Positions 20,901 to 27,510 of a DNA stretch of 64,000 nucleotides are shown in pieces (within the stretch, counting starts at the first letter, position 1; every line of letters starts with the position of its first letter). Source of the stretch: Tridacna crocea (taxonomy: Eukaryota; Mollusca; Bivalvia; Cardiida; Cardiidae); NCBI GenBank assembly GCA_943736015.1, contig OX031062.1:25393462-25457461 (forward strand), given 5' to 3'. The notes under the pieces were generated by a model, which saw only the letters and a program-made list of their open reading frames with translations, was not told the origin of the DNA and made no database searches. Position numbers and translations under genes: made by a program.

Positions 20901-21445
20901 GTATCTGGTTTTCTCAAAATGTACATGTCCTTTTCGAACCCAAAATGTGCAAAACTGACATGTTAGGAAAGGCGCCCTTGTTTATTTTCGTGTCAAGTTG
21001 GTGTCAAACTATTATATAATCCCATATAAATGTTGATTCACCATCGTTCATTTTTTAACATTTATGCCTTGAAAAGTTTCCCCTACTGCGTAGAATCAAT
21101 GGTATGTGAAGACCAGTAACAAAAATAACATCGGCGCAGACACCCTCAGACTTTTGGAAGGTTAGCAAAAATGACATCAAAATGAGAAACAAACGGATTT
21201 TCGTAATCTGGTCCCCTGCCTGTACAATGAATAGGATCCAGCTCGTCTTTTGGATACGCATGTTTCATGTAGTTGTCATATCCAAAGTAGAACATCTCTT
21301 TGATACCCGCCAGTGTCTCAATTCGTTCGGTTTCGGAAAAGTAGCCATACTTTTTACTGTAAGGATCGAAAATGTGCTGAAAGTAGTTTTCATTGCTTGT
21401 TGTCTTCAACACACATAAAAAGATAATCAGTAATGACTTGTACAT
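2671..21445 (-). CDS. EDEM1: EDEM1, GH47 mannosidase-like ERAD factor, 5' nine exons (partial gene)
   Basis: EDEM1 acts in the ER lumen, trimming or recognising mannose on misfolded N-glycoproteins and directing them to ER-associated degradation. Nine exons join in phase to 1322 nt (440 codons plus 2 nt): 21445-21195, 12788-12716, 11830-11730, 11089-10918, 9268-9085, 7650-7559, 6447-6365, 4564-4444 and 2915-2671. Residues 1-17 look like a signal peptide ([13 protein letters not shown]). The three acidic residues of the GH47 centre are visible: E68 in KDELDP, D283 in GLDSFYEYL and E406 in [31 protein letters not shown] and [11 protein letters not shown] match vertebrate EDEM1 better than EDEM2 or EDEM3. 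About one third of the usual length is missing and must lie left of position 1. Every intron follows GT-AG. No break is seen in the exons. Orthology is based on remembered family sequence. Confidence 0.95.
3235..3459 (+). mobile_element. TTAA-hairpin MITE, complete copy
   Basis: TTAA 3235-3238 and 3456-3459; central palindrome CACTGTGGGAAAAGGAGAAA ... TTTCTCCTTTTCCCACAATG near 3342-3400. Lies in EDEM1 intron 8. Confidence 0.85.
3905..4100 (-). mobile_element. TTAA-hairpin MITE, degenerate
   Basis: Recognisable AACAACCCTCAAGAAAAAGC, a half-preserved hairpin (AGCATTTACTCCTTTTCCCA near 3971-3990) and the internal TCTAAAATTTTGTTG end. Followed by a second partial piece up to about 4190 (GAAAGTGTTTGCAGACGAC near 4102-4120). 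Confidence 0.55.
4444..4564 (-). CDS. EDEM1: EDEM1 exon 8
   Basis: 121 nt, acceptor TTTCAG just above 4564, donor GTGGGT from 4443. It encodes [19 protein letters not shown] and [15 protein letters not shown], matching the GH47 block around YVNVNMFSG and WIDSLQA of other EDEM1 proteins. Confidence 0.92.
4641..4869 (+). mobile_element. TTAA-hairpin MITE, subfamily B
   Basis: TTAATCCTTTACTCC at the left and GGAGTAAAGGGTTAA at the right. The hairpin sequence differs from the main subfamily: GGCAAAAGGTGAAATTGCTC / GAGCAATTTCACCTTTTGCC near 4757-4803. Sister copies at 11878-12107 and 63263-63705. Confidence 0.85.
5095..5307 (-). mobile_element. TTAA-hairpin MITE
   Basis: TTAACCTTTTACCACACAAT at the left, TTAA at 5304-5307 on the right, central hairpin GTGGGAAAAGGAGAAAATG / TTTTCTCCTTTTCCAAC. 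A more decayed copy precedes it (about 4866-5070). Confidence 0.7.
5741..5895 (+). mobile_element. tRNA-derived SINE-like repeat
   Basis: A tRNA-like head with GGTGCAGAATTTGTAACATG and a B-box-like GGGTTCAATTCT (5810-5821), followed by a non-tRNA body. It cannot be a working tRNA because the arms do not pair well. Family not recognised. Confidence 0.45.
5907..6134 (+). mobile_element. TTAA-hairpin MITE, first of an abutting pair
   Basis: TTAACTATTACCAAACGAC to GTGGTAATGGGTTAA. The hairpin at about 6017-6080 is well kept. It shares its right TTAA (6131-6134) with the next copy. Confidence 0.82.
6131..6333 (+). mobile_element. TTAA-hairpin MITE, second of an abutting pair
   Basis: Shares TTAA 6131-6134 with the previous copy and ends GGTAAAGAGTTAA at 6333, 32 bp before the lower edge of EDEM1 exon 7. 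One hairpin arm is a little shortened. Confidence 0.8.
6365..6447 (-). CDS. EDEM1: EDEM1 exon 7
   Basis: 83 nt, acceptor TTTTAG above 6447, donor GTAAAT from 6364. Encodes [20 protein letters not shown] then IKFHMRRG, aligned with the SYILFGEKEDLEMF block of vertebrate EDEM1. Confidence 0.92.
6555..6783 (+). mobile_element. TTAA-hairpin MITE
   Basis: Left TTAACTCTTTACAAAC; hairpin TGTGGCAAAAGGAGAAAATG / AGCATTTTCTCCTTTTCCA near 6664-6716; the right end is decayed (GGTAGAGAAATAAAA). In EDEM1 intron 6. Confidence 0.7.
6790..7500. other. EDEM1 intron 6 sequence without recognised feature
   Basis: A scrap of MITE-like hairpin (TAATCAGCATTTTCTCC near 6810-6830) is followed by about 650 bp of plain AT-rich intron sequence in which I see no gene or repeat. 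Confidence 0.5.
7559..7650 (-). CDS. EDEM1: EDEM1 exon 6
   Basis: 92 nt, acceptor GTTCTAG above 7650, donor GTAAGT from 7558. Encodes [13 protein letters not shown] and [15 protein letters not shown], which includes catalytic Asp283. Confidence 0.94.
7669..7897 (+). mobile_element. TTAA-hairpin MITE, complete copy
   Basis: TTAACCCATTACCAAAC to GTGGTAATGGGTTAA. Good hairpin around 7779-7845. The left end lies 18 bp upstream of the exon 6 acceptor edge, so part of it sits in the polypyrimidine/branch region of intron 5. Confidence 0.85.
8660..9077 (-). mobile_element. TTAA-hairpin MITE interrupted by a Helentron-like piece
   Basis: TTAACCTTTTACCACACAAT at 8660 and GGTAAAAGAGTTAA ending at 9077 are the two ends of one MITE. 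Its centre is interrupted at 8731-8930 by a family 1 tandem-element terminal unit. The MITE's right TTAA stops 7 bp from EDEM1 exon 5. Confidence 0.8.
8731..8930 (+). mobile_element. Solo terminal unit of Helentron-like family 1
   Basis: Matches 480-684 closely: ACCAGAGTTTTTGATGGAAT at the left, GTTTAGGAGGAGTTGATG in the middle and GCACGACGGACACCGG then TGTTGTGCTCAGGCAAGCTA at the right. No tandem units remain, so it is a single-unit or truncated copy inserted within a MITE. Confidence 0.8.
9085..9268 (-). CDS. EDEM1: EDEM1 exon 5
   Basis: 184 nt, acceptor TTATAG above 9268, donor GTAATT from 9084. Encodes [20 protein letters not shown] and [20 protein letters not shown], then [15 protein letters not shown], aligned with [20 protein letters not shown] of human EDEM1. 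Confidence 0.94.
9329..9556 (+). mobile_element. TTAA-hairpin MITE
   Basis: TTAACTCTTTACCAAACGAC at the left, a near-perfect palindrome at about 9436-9502, and a slightly decayed right end (GTTGTAAAGAGTAAA). It is a good representative of the plus orientation consensus. Confidence 0.85.
10077..10270 (-). mobile_element. TTAA-hairpin MITE, degenerate
   Basis: Starts AACCCTTTACCACACAATCC and keeps GTGGGAAAAGGAGAAAAT with a partial opposite arm. The rest fades after about 10260. Confidence 0.6.
10621..10911. repeat. 22-bp perfect inverted repeat around a SINE, beside the exon 4 donor
   Basis: The segment CAAGCTCTATAGATTCAAAG (10621-10640, continuing TT) recurs as an exact reverse complement at 10890-10911. 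The upper arm lies in the first 28 bases of EDEM1 intron 4, 7 bases from the exon edge (10918). The pair encloses a tRNA-like SINE. Confidence 0.85.
10640..10865 (+). mobile_element. tRNA-derived SINE
   Basis: The head reads GAGGTAGAGCGTCGGCCTCA (10658-10677; box A like GTAGAGCGTC) and GAGTTCGATACCCCG (box B, 10695-10709), spaced as in a tRNA with a CAT-like anticodon loop. A 150-bp unrelated body ending ATGTAAAATAAATACG follows. The acceptor stem does not close, so it is a SINE rather than a tRNA gene. Confidence 0.75.
10918..11089 (-). CDS. EDEM1: EDEM1 exon 4
   Basis: 172 nt, acceptor CTGCAG above 11089, donor GTAAGT from 10917. Encodes [20 protein letters not shown] and [20 protein letters not shown] then FPR, aligned with [14 protein letters not shown] of human EDEM1. 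Confidence 0.95.
11217..11431 (+). mobile_element. TTAA-hairpin MITE, first of an abutting opposite pair
   Basis: TTAA 11217-11220; hairpin AAAGAAGAAAATGCTGG / CCAGCATTTTCTTCTTTT; right end GGTAGAGTTAA. Its right TTAA (11428-11431) is also the left TTAA of the next, oppositely oriented copy. Confidence 0.78.
11428..11663 (-). mobile_element. TTAA-hairpin MITE, second of an abutting opposite pair
   Basis: TTAACCCATTATCACACAAT to GGTAAAGGGTTAA. The hairpin is at about 11484-11545. Head-to-head with the previous copy through one shared TTAA. Confidence 0.82.
11730..11830 (-). CDS. EDEM1: EDEM1 exon 3
   Basis: 101 nt, acceptor TTGCCAG above 11830, donor GTATCT from 11729. Encodes [20 protein letters not shown] and [11 protein letters not shown], aligned with MGNSSEFQKAV and [15 protein letters not shown] of human EDEM1. 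Confidence 0.94.
11878..12107 (+). mobile_element. TTAA-hairpin MITE, subfamily B
   Basis: TTAACCCTTTACCCCATAAG to GGAGTAAAGGGTTAA, with the subfamily B hairpin GTGAAATTGCTCGTC / GACGAGCAATTTCACC (about 11996-12042). Close sister of 4641-4869. Confidence 0.87.
12400..12545. repeat. Hairpin-2 element remnant
   Basis: A perfect short palindrome AAGATCAGACTGC ... GCAGTCTGATCTT around 12450-12490, the same motif as the centre of the element at 12905-13117. The flanks are decayed. A half copy lies near 8437-8475. Confidence 0.6.
12716..12788 (-). CDS. EDEM1: EDEM1 exon 2
   Basis: 73 nt, acceptor TTTACAG above 12788, donor GTAAGT from 12715. Encodes [20 protein letters not shown] and DTLV, the GH47 block NDVLGNYSLTLVDALDTL of EDEM1. 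Confidence 0.94.
12905..13117. mobile_element. TTAA hairpin element, family 2 (complete)
   Basis: TTAACCCTTAAAGCGCTG at 12905 and CAGCGCTTTAAGGGTTAA ending at 13117 are inverted ends of 18 bp with TTAA on both sides. The inner palindrome has GTGTAGATCAAGATCAGACT / AGTCTGATCTTAGATCTACAC arms (about 12949-13010). It is unrelated in sequence to the main MITE apart from TTAACCC termini. Relatives lie at 31105-31345, 32318-32385 and in the right arm. Confidence 0.85.
13140..13300 (-). mobile_element. tRNA-SINE body fragment (SINE-2)
   Basis: A diverged match to the body of the SINE at 27262-27510 (CCATACGTTTCCTGGC ... TTTCCAAAACCACTGGC ... TTCTCACATG). The tRNA head is missing. Confidence 0.55.
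13301..14287. other. Intron 1 stretch without recognised gene
   Basis: No exon fits here. A short broken MITE end (TTAACTCTTTACCACATAAT near 14032-14051) is the only repeat seen. The small open frames have no recognisable content. Confidence 0.5.
14288..14515 (-). mobile_element. TTAA-hairpin MITE
   Basis: Left CAACCTTTTACCAAACAATC (TTAA eroded), hairpin at about 14347-14410, right GGGAAAGGGTTAA. Confidence 0.8.
14691..14918 (-). mobile_element. TTAA-hairpin MITE, complete copy
   Basis: TTAACCCATTACCACACAAT to GGTAAAGAGTTAA; hairpin at about 14751-14812. A good representative of the minus orientation. Confidence 0.87.
15174..16127. mobile_element. TIR element, possibly hAT-like, non-autonomous
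   Basis: CAGGGATGTAAAAT at 15174 is mirrored by ATTTTACATCCCTG ending at 16127. CAGGG-type termini are typical of hAT elements, but I see no 8-bp target duplication (flanks AGTTACCA and GAACAAGT), so the superfamily is uncertain. Subterminal ACTGGCCCAGCAGGGCAAGT and its near-inverse at the other end (TGCCCCATTGGGCAA) add to the symmetry. No transposase reading frame is visible. Confidence 0.65.
16141..18077 (+). mobile_element. Helentron-like element with 145-bp tandem core (family 2)
   Basis: The 5' end has AAGAGGGCCATGGTGGCCCTT (a palindrome) followed by CGCTCACCTGAG at 16170. The core consists of about eleven units of 145 bp; the phrase AAACATCCTG recurs at 16761, 16906, 17051, 17196, 17341, 17486, 17631, 17775 and 17920. 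The 3' end has ACGACGGAC, then a hairpin AGCTCACCATGAGCAC / GTGCTCAGGTGAGCT near 18040-18074 and AAAA. The 5' CGCTCACCTGAG and 3' CTCAGGTGAGC are inverted to each other just inside the ends, as in the asymmetric terminal repeats of Helentrons. A reverse copy is at 37620-38336. No coding sequence is intended here; the long open frames are by-products of the 145-bp units. Confidence 0.75.
16340..16466. repeat. Foreign insert in the first tandem unit
   Basis: Between GCGTACAAA and TTGGTTTTTCTAAG of a normal unit lie about 125 bp of GC-richer sequence beginning AGGGTTCCCGCTGGGC and rich in TGGCGCC. It has no match to the tandem core and looks like a separate small insertion. Confidence 0.6.
18170..18815. 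mobile_element. TA-flanked foldback element with about 130-bp inverted ends
   Basis: TA at 18168-18169 and 18816-18817 bracket CACCTTCATATCAGCCCTCA ... TGAGGGCTGGTATGAAGGTG. The inverted ends run about 18170-18300 and 18709-18815 at roughly 80 percent identity by eye. A TA target fits Tc1/mariner-type mobilisation. The flanking sequence without the element is present at 21075-21170 in reverse orientation. Confidence 0.8.
19204..20909. promoter_or_regulatory. Array of seven dispersed copies of ACCAGATACGTTAC
   Basis: Plus strand copies start at 19204, 19394, 19559 (one mismatch, GTGAC), 19576 and 20533; minus strand copies occupy 19919-19932 and 20896-20909. Flanking sequence differs between copies, so this is not a simple tandem or transposon array. 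It lies in EDEM1 intron 1, 0.3-2 kb downstream of exon 1. A cluster of binding sites for one DNA-binding protein is a possible reading, but function is unknown. Confidence 0.6.
20312..20333. repeat. Poly-G tract
   Basis: About 18 consecutive G (within 20316-20335). A poly-T tract follows at about 20370-20386. Likely replication-slippage tracts. Confidence 0.8.
21195..21445 (-). CDS. EDEM1: EDEM1 exon 1 with start codon and signal peptide
   Basis: 251 nt from ATG at 21445 to a GTTTGT donor at 21194. Encodes residues 1-83: a hydrophobic N-terminus (LLIIFLCVL), then [20 protein letters not shown] and [12 protein letters not shown]. No upstream in-frame Met was preferred because the hydrophobic segment follows this one directly. 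E68 in KDELDP is the presumed general acid of the GH47 centre. Confidence 0.93.
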
Positions 21446-21727
21446 ATTTCAAGCAGCATTTTCAATGCGCAACTTCCATGTATGTGTAGGATCTTAACGT
21501 AAAACTTCAACACCGGAAGTGACCGAGGGACATCCGAAATGAATGGTCCGCAATCAAAAAATAGTTCTATGGGTATATTATGATAAAAATGAGATACTCA
21601 ATCATGAAAAAATATATTATATGTCTGCATAAAGATGGTATCATAACTTTCAATTTTCTTTTATTTTTCTGTGTTTGTAAAAAGCATAGGGCCTAAAAAA
21701 ATAACTATCCGCCAAAGAAGGTTTCGA

Positions 21728-21750
21728 CCAATCACCTTCCTCGACGTGTG
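21728..21750. promoter_or_regulatory. Candidate ER-stress element upstream of EDEM1
   Basis: CCAAT at 21728-21732, nine bases, then CGACG at 21742-21746: one mismatch from the ERSE consensus CCAAT-N9-CCACG. It overlaps GACGTG (21743-21748), the core of the ATF6/XBP1 site. It lies about 280 bp upstream of the EDEM1 ATG in a locally CpG-richer stretch. EDEM1 is a known unfolded-protein-response target in other animals; activity here is inference. Confidence 0.4.
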
Positions 21751-22104
21751 CGTGTAGGTCAAGTCGTCCTAAATTAATTCGTGCCAATTTTATACGTCCC
21801 GCGATACTTCGCAATCCTTGCTGCACTGATTATAGTACTTGCCCAGATTTTTTTTTTTCTTATCAAAATCATGCTTCTAAAATGCTACAATTAATTTTGA
21901 AGCACATGTTTTAACAGATCGAGCATATGCTATCGAATCAATTTTTAGGTTCACAGAGTAGGACGGGTTTTGCAATACTATTTCATGAATATAGTCTCTT
22001 TTTTTTTCCAGAACCCTCGGTCTAAGGATGTCTCATCTCTATTGTCACACACTCTTGGTTGATCGCCCAATGCCCTAGATGTTTCACAGCATTCGTTTAA
22101 CTGT

Positions 22105-22324
22105 TTAACACACAAGAAAATTTTAAAACGTTCCAAATTGAAAACATTTGCAGATGACAAAATAAAAGTTACCCAAAATTTGAAATTTGTTTTGCAAAAG
22201 GTAGAAAACATTGCGGGAAAAGGAGAAATGCTGGTTACCAGCATTTTCTCCTTTTCCCACACTGTTTTCTAAATGCTTCTTTCTCAGGGGCGTCAAAAGT
22301 AGGGATTGTGTGGTAATGGGTTAA
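22105..22324 (+). mobile_element. TTAA-hairpin MITE
   Basis: TTAACACACAAGAAAATTTT to GTGGTAATGGGTTAA; hairpin at about 22208-22262 with one base missing in the left arm. Confidence 0.8.
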
Positions 22325-24160
22325 TTAAGTTTACATTGAGAACAAGGTTTAATTTAGATAGCGCCATGTTTACTGCTATGGGAGTAATTTCGGCGACATC
22401 AAGGGAAACGGTCACAAAAAAGAGAGGCTTTGGCCATACAAAATATTTCAAATAGAATATCTTGCTCAGACTATCTGAAAAAAAGTCTTTTACTCTGATC
22501 TTTTTATCCCATAACTATATCACTCTAGTCATGTGTCTAAACGATCAATCCTTGGAAAGAAGGCTTAAATCTTAAAACTTTGTTGGTGGAGGAGAAAATG
22601 CTGGTAACTGTTGGCAGCTTTATCTCCCTCCCAAAATGCTTAATTTCTATCCTTCCACAGAAAAAAATCTCATTGGTTGAGTCATACTCATGTTTGTCAT
22701 CTGCAAATACTCTTAAGTTTGGACAAGTCTAAAATTTTACTGTCTGGTAGAGATATTTGAATTATCTAGGCACCATTAAACTTGATCACATCATAGTGTT
22801 GTCTGCATATAAAACAGAAATCTAAAATTTGTGTGGATGTTTTTGTTTTTTTTTGTTTTTGGGGGGGGGGGGTCCCTTAAAGTTAACAGTTAAATTATGT
22901 AAATCTTTGCAAGGACGTTTAGGTTCATACTTATAAATTTCATAAAATGTGAAATCATTCACAAATCAAAAATGTACGTGTTGTTTGAAAAAAATATTCA
23001 TTCGGTAGTTTGCATAATGGTCATTCGCATTGTCTACAAAGTGACATTTCATCAGTAAATGCTTGCATTACCTGTAAGGAAAAATCATTTGTCATATAGA
23101 GATGTTCGCAAAATTAAATGATCCTGGTATTCATTCAGTAAGAGTAAGGTGGTATTGTTTATTGGTTGTTTAATTTTCAAAGGTAATACTGAAGATTCTG
23201 AAACAAATGGGTTATTGCCAAAATGTTGAACTCATGATGTATCTTTTATTGCATAAATTGAAAATGTTTGCTGTCCTATAACCACGAACACAAAATCGCC
23301 TTTCTTGACATTTCCAGCATTTTAATGGTCTAAGGGAACAAACTCTTCTTCTCTTTATTTTGAGTATATTGAGAGTTATCTCCCTTACTATGTTATTTGA
23401 GGGTATAAAACTCTATACGAATGAAGCCGGATGGTACAATAAGCCACAGAATGATATTAACTTCGAAATGTTCTGTGGTATATCGTGATTTACTTAAAAT
23501 AATTAACATTTGACAACTGATATTAGACATGCTTTGCTATGTTTTAGGCTCCTTTTCTCACAATTCAGTTTTCCAAAAGGCTTCTCCGTCAGAGTTGTAA
23601 ATAATTGCAAAAGGGTTAAAATGACTGCGGCTCCCGTTAAATATAAATTGAAGCTTCCATTGGAACAATGAATGAAATCGCCTCTACATTGTCAAACAAA
23701 ATATAACATTTTATCATGGTAAGATAAGTGACTACATCAGGCTTGAAAAAGTGGTCACGATGCATAGACATACCTGAAAGATCTAGATTCATCTAGTAAG
23801 AAAATCATGTTTCAGGCTGAAAGTGAGGGTGAAGTGTAGGCAAAATAGATCTAGATCTAGATCAACAATAAAAATTTAAATAGATGTAATCTTCATTGTC
23901 TTAACAGTTCATGCCTGTTCATCATTTACATGGAAAAGTCTAACATAAAATCTTACCTTGAATATAGCAACATGTCAAATTTAAACCGTTAGGTATCCTT
24001 ATTTAAATTTTTGGCAGTCTCATCCCCCGATAAACCAAGGGAGGCTACTGTATATTAATCATGTACTTTTCACTTGGACTTATTGCCCTTAATGGTTGAC
24101 AGAAGTTACTTATATACATTTACGGTAGCAAAATAATTTGAAAATACTTCAAAAATATCA
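22325..24160. other. Intergenic stretch, mostly featureless
   Basis: A decayed MITE piece (about 22545-22750), a poly-G tract (22861-22872) and a MITE scrap near 23560-23620 are visible. No gene is recognised. Confidence 0.5.
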
Positions 24161-24169
24161 TCTGCTATA

Positions 24170-24336
24170 GGAGAAAAGGAGAAAAGGTTGGTTACTAGAA
24201 CTTTATCCCTTTTCAACAACATTTTTAGAAACTATATTTCTACTGATCGTAAAAAGCTTGGGTTATGTGGCATAGGGTTTTAAATAGTTTAACTGCGAAT
24301 TTTCTCACTCGACGACAACACTTTGGACTCATCCGG
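24170..24336 (+). repeat. Direct repeat partner of 53792-53952
   Basis: GGAGAAAAGGTTGGTTACTA ... TATGTGGCATAGGGTTTTAA ... CAACACTTTGGACT is shared in the same order and orientation with 53792-53952. It contains the junction of two decayed MITE pieces, so it was copied as a block. Confidence 0.7.
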
Positions 24337-24944
24337 AACTAACTCAGCCTTTTATAAAGAGCAATTTCTCCTTTTTCCAGTGTTTTCTACCCTTTTTGAG
24401 AACTTCTGCAATTTTCCCCTAATCTAAAATTGTCGTCTACAAACTCTTTCGGTTTGGAAGGGTCCAAAATTTGTTGTTTGGGAAAGGGTTAAAAGTTGGG
24501 ATTGTGTGGTAAGGAGTTAAACAGAACATCTTTTTTCACCTTTTTACAGATAAAATATAAGAGGCAGGCAAAAGCTTTGACCTCCCCTTACATACTTCAG
24601 CAAAATACAGCCTTTGTCAGGAAATCTTTACAACAGGATTTACCCTTACACCAAACAATAATACATGGATCCGTGGAAATCGATATTAGACCAATCAGGA
24701 CATCGCATTTATTCTACCCGATGTCCTGCCTTGGTTTCTGCTATTTCGGCTCACAAATAAACGACTGTTAACATTGGAAGAATGCAATTTCCTTTATGGA
24801 CTCGACCAAATTCAAAGCAATTATATAAGACAAATTGACTACTGCTCAAACAATAATTTCTGTCATCTGTAAGGTAGGAAACATTGTGGGAAAAGGAGGA
24901 AATGCTGGTTACCAGCATTTTTTTCTTTTCCCAACATGTTTTCC

Positions 24945-25390
24945 AAAACACTCAGTATTTTCAAAAGCCTTCTCTTTTCTCAACAGCCTTCTCTTCTCGT
25001 CACCTGCATTTCCTTCTTTTCCTACAGTGTTTTTGAAGACTTGTACTGTTTTCAATAGCCTTCTTGGGTATTGTTAAAGTGGAGATTGTATGATAACTAG
25101 TAAAGGAAATATAAAGACAAAAGGTCATAAAATAAACTTTATCTATTTCTAAATACAGTTTTATGCATATTTATACACTTATTTTATAACTAGAGGCGCT
25201 TGAGCGCCTGTATCGCTCCACAGGCCTGATTTTTCTGTAACGGTGAAGAGAAGTTTTTAACAATTACCATTCATTCCTGCATTTTAGGTCACTAAAGAAA
25301 AAAAAGCTATGAAAAACATTGTGAGAAAAGAAGAAAATAATAGTAACCTGCATTTTCTGAGTTTTACACAATAATTTCTACCCTTTTTGA
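24945..25390. repeat. Segment present only in the left arm
   Basis: The right arm goes directly from the equivalent of 25390 to that of 24945. The segment contains a palindromic AGGCGCTTGAGCGCCTG near 25194-25210 followed by TATCGCTCCACAGG, which resembles the 5' hairpin plus CGCTCAC motif of Helentron-like element ends. Either an insertion here or a deletion in the other arm. Confidence 0.65.
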
Positions 25391-25480
25391 TACAAGTTTT
25401 ACTAATCTGAAGATTTATCATGTTGTCTGCAACATCTTTCAATTATGATCAGTTATAAAAATTTTGTCTTCTGGTTATAG

Positions 25481-25696
25481 TTAACTCATTACCAAATGAC
25501 AACATTTTAGGGTTGTCCAAATGGAAAGCATTTGCAGATGAAAAAATAAAAGTGACGGAAAATTTGAAAGTTTTGTGAAGGGTAGATAACATTGTGGGAA
25601 AAGAAGAAAATGATGGTTACCAGCATTTTCTCCTTTTCCCACAATGTTTTCTTTGTCAGAGACGTCAAAAGTAGGGACTGTGTGGTAATGGGTTAA
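25481..25696 (+). mobile_element. TTAA-hairpin MITE (left-arm copy)
   Basis: TTAACTCATTACCAAATGAC to GTGGTAATGGGTTAA; slightly shortened next to the hairpin. Its duplicate is at about 51056-51271. Confidence 0.83.
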
Positions 25697-25950
25697 AAAG
25701 GGTCTTGTTACAAACCATTTTGGGTGGGGAAACATCAAAATACAGAAAATATGTATTGTGGCAATTGTTTTATTGAAGTTGCAGGTTCAGTTTGATTGCA
25801 TAACAAAATGCCTTATCACAACAGTAAAGCCCTGTCCCTCTTTGTACTAGGTCACCAGTAGGTCAACACACCTTTACCAGAACTAATCAAAGTGCAGAGG
25901 TTCTCTTGTTTTATATGAAAAGGATTATAGATTATGTAAAGCAACCATCT

Positions 25951-26177
25951 TTAACTCTTTACCAAATGACAAAATTTGGGATGTGACCAAACTGAAAGCA
26001 TTTGCAGACAACAAATTAAACATTGATGAAATGATGATTTCTCTCTTTGATAGAGTAGAAAACACTGAGGGAAAAGGAGAAAATGCTGATTACAAGCATT
26101 TTCTCCTTTTCCAAGAGTGTTTTCCAAAGATTTCTTCTTTAGGGTCGTTAAAAGTCAGGATTGTATGGTAAAGACTT
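25951..26177 (+). mobile_element. TTAA-hairpin MITE (left-arm copy)
   Basis: TTAACTCTTTACCAAATGAC at the left; hairpin AAAAGGAGAAAATGCTGAT / CAAGCATTTTCTCCTTTT; right end GGTAAAGACTTA. The duplicate is at about 50579-50803. Confidence 0.8.
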
Positions 26178-26289
26178 ACCACCATAGGAACTAACCTGCA
26201 ATACAACAATGAAATCAAAACGAATAGTTTGAGAGAAGAAATTTTTCAAAGATTTTACTTTATACCATAAAAGGAAAATGAGTCTCCCA

Positions 26290-26680
26290 TAAAAGCCATG
26301 TTTTTTAACGGATCCCTTTTTTTTTTTTTAAAGGAATTCTGTAGACCTCTATCTAAGGAACAATCCTGCAAAAAAATAATGCTATCCAATTAGCGCTTTG
26401 GGAGGAGAAGATTTTTAAAGGTTTTTTACTTTGGTTGCCATGGCAACCAGAATTATTCATGGAACACAATTATTTGAAGGAATTTGAAATAGGACCACCT
26501 AAGGAACATTCCTGTGAAATTTGGTAAAAATCCTGTCAATAGTTTCTGAGGAGAAGTTTTTTAAAGAAAAAGTTTAAGGACGCACGCATGGACGAACTGA
26601 CGGACAGACGGACGGACGCACAACTGACACAACGCCATGACAATAGCTCGCTGGCCTTCGGCCAGTGGAGCTAAAAATCT
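26290..26680 (+). mobile_element. Helentron-like tail (family 3), left-arm copy
   Basis: Contains GTTGCCATGGCAACCAGAAT (26432-26451), a GGACGGACG-rich stretch (26580-26625) and a 3' hairpin AGCTCGCTGGCC / GGCCAGTGGAGCT followed by AAAA. Same architecture as families 1 and 2 but a different hairpin sequence. The duplicate is at about 50085-50470 in reverse. Confidence 0.75.
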
Positions 26681-26696
26681 TCCAATAGACAATTGA

Positions 26697-26925
26697 TTAA
26701 CTCTCTACCAAAAAACAAAATTTTAGACTTGTCCAAATTGGAAGCATTTGCAGACAAGAAAATTAATGTGACTCAAAAATTGAAATTTGTTTTAGGAAGA
26801 GTAGAAAACATTGTGGGAAAAGGAGAAAATGCTGGTTACCAGCATTTTCTCCTTTTCCCACAATGTTTTCAAAAGGCTTCTGTCTCAGGGCTGTAAAAAC
26901 CAGGAATTGTTTGAGAAAGGGTTAA
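26697..26925 (+). mobile_element. TTAA-hairpin MITE (left-arm copy)
   Basis: TTAACTCTCTACCAAAAAAC to GAGAAAGGGTTAA with a near-perfect central palindrome (about 26805-26872). The duplicate is at about 49842-50069. A further, more decayed copy follows at about 27027-27256. Confidence 0.85.
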
Positions 26926-27261
26926 ACAAATCATGAAAACAAAATAAAGTCAGTAAATTCATTTTTCCTGTTGAAAGAGCATATTGGGGTTTAAATTTTG
27001 ACTGTTCCTGCAGCTAAATCTGACATTTCAACTCTTTAACAAACAATAAAGTCTTAGACTGATCCAAACTAAAAGCACTTGCAGACAACAAAATAAATGT
27101 AACTCAAAAATTAAATTTGTTACCAGCAGGGTAGAAAACATTGCGGGAAGATAAAGAAATGCATGTTACCAGCATTTTCTCCTTTTCTCACAATGTTTTC
27201 AAAAGCATTCTATGTCAGCTTCTTAAAAACCAAGGATTGATTTGTAAAGGGTTATAATTGA

Positions 27262-27510
27262 TCGAATGGTGTTTAACACCATTTTCAACATTATTTCAGT
27301 TATATCGCGGCAGCCAGTGCACCTATCCATGCATTCCTGTAGTTTCTTTTACCAGTACTTTGCATAATTTTCTTTCCAAGCCACTGGCTACTTTCCCACA
27401 TGATCATCATCATAACAATGGTCAGCGATGGGCGAGGAATGAATCCTATTGCAGTGACTATCATCAAGGTAAGGGTTATACAAAATAAACAGGAATTTGG
27501 TCGAGATGAA
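27262..27510 (-). mobile_element. SINE-2 copy (left arm)
   Basis: Body sequence ATCCATGCATTCCTGTAG, AAGCCACTGGCTACTTTCCC and GATGGGCGAGGAATGAATCC identifies the same SINE as 41738-42010. The tRNA-like head is cut off where a MITE-type TTAACTCATT begins (27513). Confidence 0.7.
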
